A stretch of DNA of 25,586 bases from a virus, in IMG/VR virus record IMGVR_UViG_3300044730_000975, positions 1 to 25,586 of that record. One strand, given 5' to 3'. Below, one piece after another: positions 22,901-25,586 of the stretch (positions within the stretch are counted from its first letter, which is position 1; each line of letters starts with the position of its first letter). The notes under the pieces were generated by a model. It saw nothing but the letters and a program-made list of their open reading frames with translations. It had not been told where the DNA came from and did not search any database. Both the position numbers and the translations under genes were made by a program.

Positions 22901-23017
22901 CTTTTTTGTAATGTCTTGAATCTCCGCAAAAGAGAAGTTCATATTTATGGGTTCATTGTCATATAAATCCAAAAATCTGTTTTTACCTTCAATAATAACA
23001 ACAATTCTTAAAGACAT
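19961..23017 (-). CDS. Large tail-hub/baseplate-type protein with Pro/Thr linker and C-terminal module (1018 aa)
   Basis: ATG at 23017. The N-terminus (IVVIIEGKNRFLDLYDNEPINMNFSFAEIQDITKKNSGYSQSFKLPGSKNNNEIF) is the conserved start I associate with a large tail protein of Bacteroidota siphophages. The bulk (to about residue 900) is beta-rich, with many Tyr/Asn/Phe. Residues 901-929 are a Pro/Thr linker. Residues 930-1018 form a Cys-containing module ending GTFIACRVDSNGVILSIVSC. Its size, order and companion gene suggest it is part of the tail tip or hub. The precise role (distal tail or receptor-binding hub) is not shown by the sequence. Confidence 0.65.
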   Translation of the reverse strand: MSLRIVVIIEGKNRFLDLYDNEPINMNFSFAEIQDITKKNSGYSQSFKLPGSKNNNEIFNYYYNVPQVPTTFNPNNKYETIITWDGYEIMRGNIRLDSVLVDEEEIFYEATFYNQVGDLSANIGDKFLFETDLSALSHPWNNEVINYSLLDPNLFPLSGSTNYSYQNGQTFWGLYNIGYEYISGNSVNYQTSPLVYFTPFKNGAYNPAEGNFDFTGTPVNDFYFKPTIQVKTLYESICRDAGYTIESEFFDTSYFQKFYMPLKFGDETIYSKNSLPVCFSYTGAAIPLTAATPAVTAYTNPSVGQICNSLNFSSSTNSFFIENQYKGLYTFRFRYTIVPTGTCEFTATNLSCFAPFAFDYIDNNGTTRTFTIPYTQCGIPYVIQGCCPSNFLGIGNFTYQSQGGTKFFFSGTPNQNELLRTDFACNGFPASLDFQQTFNVTGDSELSFYFVGRDCTISGFTFEIVDSPRFLLSGQTIDYALEFPENDYKQIDFITSVNRYFNMVVVPSPEKPKTLIVEPIINYIGKGQLLDWTTKIDHSQPIRVTPTTSLINGTLNFLFQLDQDYANQNFKTATNRIFGTEKVNLNLPFKNETTNFEHIFSSPIDITIYSAYESMLTLSSFSKVNTQDNNGQSVQTFLPFKILPRLVFRGLTLPTDNYGFVLGSATTAYQYWYLTSLGTDYTEDRFLEINRFTTYPFNYNNFSHYCNFRGEDIPTITPAEFQFIAEDLYDIYYKPYIDDLISPESKIYAAKIYLYPDDVKQLRYDEVILVDNNYFRINKITNWNALEPAICDIELVKLTKEYEGHRKLYYRLDPCTAPGDTLYSSSDYNYNLYAYIGNFVKVYDDNLNFIDCYQVYEDVYDPTHDYKHYFFSNGYFPELVHVFPDCGCTGRTEFDLVQQIPVTPTPTPSNTPNRPTPTLTPTPTPTPTRDNFVQYGGTVSVFATSADACFSATCGRSYFRDAPFFAVGQTIWNNSALTSTFNGGGNWIAINTGIPFCSGTFIACRVDSNGVILSIVSC

Positions 23018-23019
23018 AA

Positions 23020-24696
23020 TTAGTACGGCAAATCGTAATAACGATAAGGAGTTTGTTTTATATCAAGTGTGTATTGGAATATTCTCTGATATTTTTGTTG
23101 GAATACTTGAACATCAGAATTCTGAACAACACAAGGGATTAGATAAGGATATGTAAGTGGTCTATTCGGTTCAGGAATATAGTTATCCATTATCATATAA
23201 ACATAAGGTGATAATAATAATTGTTCAATAATATCTCTGTCATTTTGATAAACAAATCCTGATGCGAATGTGAACAATTCATCTGCATCACCAAAGAATA
23301 CAGTTTCCGCACTATCGTAAGCCTGTCTGTTCCACAATCTTGTATTCAAAGATTTCCAAGAAGAATATGTTCTTCTTTTTGCTCTATATCTTTTCTGTGA
23401 TTTCTTTGTGAATGTATATGTATCCCAAACTCCTTGACGATTGAGAAATAAGAATGAATATGGGTCATTGAAACATTCTTTTCCAACCATCTTGTATTGA
23501 ACAATCTCAGATATTCTATCAATTTGTGTGGGGTCACAGGTTCCACTACTTAGATAAACTGCGACATCACTCATCTCCATAACCAATGGGTTTGCAGGAA
23601 TCACTCCATAAGCAATTCTCTGACCTAAGAATGAATTATATCCATTGGGGTTAGGTGTATCTACTACCGGTAAAGAATACGATGTATCGTAATTTAATTG
23701 ACCATTACCTTGAGATTTTAATAGATAGGTAATACCTGAAATAATTGTTGAGTTATTATACAGAGGATTTTCCCCATACATAAATCCAATTACAATCGGA
23801 CAATTATAATAGTGAGTTCTCCATCTTGTTTGTTGAACAGGTCCACCGAACGCTGTCATTGGTAATGTTTCTTCTCCAAAGGTTGCCATAAATTGTCCAT
23901 CAACATTGAATGGAGCAACTTTGATATTCATCGCATAGTTATAAACCTTTGTGTTTAGATAGTTATATCGACCATCCAAATTTGTGGCTGAGTAGTAATA
24001 GGTGAATGCTGTATTATTCGCAACCGCATATCTCTTGTTGTCCTGAACACCTGGCCATATCATCACACCATAAGGTTGTGTAGCCGCACTATATGGGTCT
24101 ATTGTGGTCCCCGTAAAACCCGAATAAACCCCCCAATTTATTGTATCTATTATTTGTTCAGTATAACCACTACTTGTGTATTGAACCCCGAAAATTAAAC
24201 GATATTCGTTTATATGATATATGTTCTCAAATCCATCGAATCCTCCATTAAAACCATTGGAGAATGATATGTTGGATAATCTGTTATTTACAACTGTGGC
24301 TTGTGATGTGTTCGCAGTGATTGGAAACAATGAACTCTGCATTGTCTCAACATAGTAAGGATTATTCTCCGCTTCACCAGTTTGTAAATTATCAATCATC
24401 GTCATATTACGAGGATTAGCCATCGTAAAATTTCTAATGATTGTTTCTACATTGAATATGCAATTTCCTAATTGATTAGGGGGAACTAATAACCTTGCTT
24501 TCTTTCCACTATCTTGAACTATTCCTGTGACATTGTTTGGACCAACATCATTGGAATAAGGATTGGAATAAATGTCCACAATGAGCCTTACATCGGTATA
24601 TGCAGAATAATCATTCAAGGATATGTTCCAAGTATGGTCAGAATGAGATTCAGTAACCGGTAATGGACTTTGTATTAAAGTTAAATCTAAACTCAT
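23020..24696 (-). CDS. Tail-tip associated protein (558 aa)
   Basis: ATG at 24696 overlaps the preceding stop by four bases (ATGA), and the next gene follows after two bases, so the three are translationally linked. Residues 1-100 (SHSDHTWNISLNDYSAYTDVRLIVDIYSNPYS, LLVPPNQLGNCIFNVETIIRNF) give a beta-domain pattern I have seen in Bacteroidota phage tail proteins. The C-terminal region is rich in Tyr and basic residues (KKSQKRYRAKRRTYSSWKSLN) and ends with RYYDLPY. A structural role at the tail tip is inferred mainly from position next to the 1018-aa protein. Confidence 0.55.
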   Translation of the reverse strand: MSLDLTLIQSPLPVTESHSDHTWNISLNDYSAYTDVRLIVDIYSNPYSNDVGPNNVTGIVQDSGKKARLLVPPNQLGNCIFNVETIIRNFTMANPRNMTMIDNLQTGEAENNPYYVETMQSSLFPITANTSQATVVNNRLSNISFSNGFNGGFDGFENIYHINEYRLIFGVQYTSSGYTEQIIDTINWGVYSGFTGTTIDPYSAATQPYGVMIWPGVQDNKRYAVANNTAFTYYYSATNLDGRYNYLNTKVYNYAMNIKVAPFNVDGQFMATFGEETLPMTAFGGPVQQTRWRTHYYNCPIVIGFMYGENPLYNNSTIISGITYLLKSQGNGQLNYDTSYSLPVVDTPNPNGYNSFLGQRIAYGVIPANPLVMEMSDVAVYLSSGTCDPTQIDRISEIVQYKMVGKECFNDPYSFLFLNRQGVWDTYTFTKKSQKRYRAKRRTYSSWKSLNTRLWNRQAYDSAETVFFGDADELFTFASGFVYQNDRDIIEQLLLSPYVYMIMDNYIPEPNRPLTYPYLIPCVVQNSDVQVFQQKYQRIFQYTLDIKQTPYRYYDLPY

Positions 24697-25259
24697 TGAG
24701 GTGTCGGATTTGTTATTATATTCTCTATTAGATTATTTATATCTTCCTGAACACTTTGAAATACTTCTTCGAATTGTTGTTCGAGTGCTGCAGGTGGTTG
24801 AGCGAAGAATGTTTCAAGTGAATCATAGGTTTTGTCAATTACATTAGCAGGTCTTATACCATATTTAAATATATTTTCTTGTATCGCAAATGCTAAAGAC
24901 CTTTTGTCCTTTATAGCATATCTACCTCTTCCTTTATACCCCTTCGGTCTAATACCTCTTATTGAAATCCATTGAAGAATCGCATCCAAAGGAACTTTTG
25001 TTACCTTCTTTTTTCTACCTCTGTTTACATAATCAAAGTAATCTAAATATTGAAACTCTATTACGAAATTATCTTCTCCTTGTTGAACAACTTTATAACC
25101 CAAAGAATTGTATAATTTACTTGACGCAACTTTGTTCCCCGTTCCTTTCACATCAGGATTACCATATGGATAAATCTTCTCCTTTATCTTTTTCTTCAGA
25201 TATTTGATAAAGATTTCTCCGAGTTTGTTTGCTGCGTCTTGTGTGAGTTTTAATTTCAT
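24693..25259 (-). CDS. HK97-gp10-like tail-completion protein (188 aa)
   Basis: ATG at 25259 (MKLKLTQDAANKLGEIFIKYLKK) is preferred to an upstream start that would run into the previous gene; it gives a 4-base gap after the preceding stop. Residues 72-102 hold the YFDYVNRGRKKKVTKVPLDAILQWI pattern, followed by RGIRP and GRGRYAIKDKRSLAFAIQENIF. This recalls the gp10/neck protein family, where a Gly-Arg and a Pro-x-x-x-I-x-x-W motif are conserved. It would cap the tail or join it to the head. The family assignment is moderate, since only the core motif matches. Confidence 0.55.
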   Translation of the reverse strand: MKLKLTQDAANKLGEIFIKYLKKKIKEKIYPYGNPDVKGTGNKVASSKLYNSLGYKVVQQGEDNFVIEFQYLDYFDYVNRGRKKKVTKVPLDAILQWISIRGIRPKGYKGRGRYAIKDKRSLAFAIQENIFKYGIRPANVIDKTYDSLETFFAQPPAALEQQFEEVFQSVQEDINNLIENIITNPTPQ

Positions 25260-25263
25260 AATA

Positions 25264-25586
25264 TTACGGACATCCGCCTTGGAATCCTGCTGGTTGTGGG
25301 AATCCACCGATTATGTTCCAAGAACCGAAGTTGTTTGTTGACATATCATTTGTAAACCATCCATTTGGAACAGGTATTGTAAATGCTTGGTCGAGATAAA
25401 CTTGTTGTGAAGTCATCAGACAAGGCCAGCAAGTTAGAGGAACGCAAGGTCCACACAATCCCAAATCTTGAGCATATACATTGAAGGTATTACCCAATGA
25501 ATAGTTATTACACGCATTGGATTTTGTTGTACCTGATGCAACCAAGAATGTCAATCCTGTGAATATCAAACTACTTGCGGTAGGTG
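25264..25586 (-). CDS. C-terminal part of a Cys-rich virion protein, truncated by the window edge
   Basis: The frame is open to the right edge (preceding codons read PTASS before LIFTGL), so the true start lies beyond the window and an internal TTG start is not credible. The visible 106 residues carry several Cys (ACNNYSLG, CGPC, CWPC and the terminal GGCP) and the pattern QVYLDQAFTIPVPNGWF. This is similar in layout to the C-terminal module of the 1018-aa protein (AC..., vG-x-x-I/V-x-x-x-A-L-T). The initial PTASS may be the end of another Pro/Thr linker. It lies four bases upstream of the gp10-like gene. Confidence 0.65.
   Translation of the reverse strand, partial: PTASSLIFTGLTFLVASGTTKSNACNNYSLGNTFNVYAQDLGLCGPCVPLTCWPCLMTSQQVYLDQAFTIPVPNGWFTNDMSTNNFGSWNIIGGFPQPAGFQGGCP

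Noticed and set aside
24693-25307. A longer start (TTG/ATG at 25307) for the gp10-like gene
   Set aside because: It would overlap the preceding gene by over 40 bases; the ATG at 25259 follows that stop by four bases and begins the conserved sequence.

Overview
The window is AT-rich and carries the virion-gene region of a tailed phage or prophage, most likely with a siphovirus-like tail, that infects a member of the Bacteroidota (probably Flavobacteriia). This rests on four things. The structural proteins have a distinctive Bacteroidota-phage style (a three-part XkdF-type protease, portal, HK97-fold capsid, and a tape measure with the GG-x-V-x-G-x-GT-x-TSDSIP ending). Several upstream regions carry the Bacteroidota sigma -7 element TAnnTTTG rather than a TATAAT box. 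Shine-Dalgarno sequences are largely absent. One lipoprotein carries a Bacteroidota-type lipoprotein export signal after its cysteine. I saw no terminase, integrase, replication or endolysin gene inside the window, so phage versus prophage cannot be decided.

Layout: nearly everything is on the minus strand, so transcription runs from the right end to the left. From 25586 down to about 4847 lies one tightly packed late operon: a truncated Cys-rich protein, an HK97-gp10-like tail-completion protein, two large tail-tip/baseplate-type proteins (558 and 1018 aa), an 866-aa modular fibre-like protein, a 47-aa overlapping ORF, the tape measure, a head-morphogenesis/XkdF-protease fusion, a scaffold-like protein, the major capsid protein, a probable tail-tube protein, a lectin-like fibre protein, the portal, a head-tail connector, a small membrane/coiled-coil protein, a Cys-pair protein and a third fibre-like protein. 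The operon ends at a strong hairpin plus U-tract at 4707-4736. Tail genes come before head genes, and the portal comes after the capsid, which is the reverse of the usual modular order.

From about 4640 to 790 there is a separate, minus-strand accessory region of small genes: a NUMOD4-HNH endonuclease embedded by overlapping start/stop codons, several unknown small proteins, a zinc-ribbon mini-protein and two lipoprotein-like proteins. It carries its own promoters. Two genes here are bracketed by direct repeats (64 bp around a LamG lipoprotein gene, 41 bp around a 128-aa unknown gene), which suggests gene cassettes. At the left end a small zinc-ribbon gene runs on the plus strand, convergent with the lipoprotein gene and sharing a bidirectional terminator with it. 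It is divergent from a truncated minus-strand gene at the window edge across a G/C-tract-rich intergenic region.

The most striking theme is the repeated use of Pro/Thr-rich linkers (TPT, TPS, NTP units) in at least four, perhaps five, virion proteins. They join domains that look swappable, with DNA-level tandem repeats that could drive domain shuffling of the host-contacting surface.
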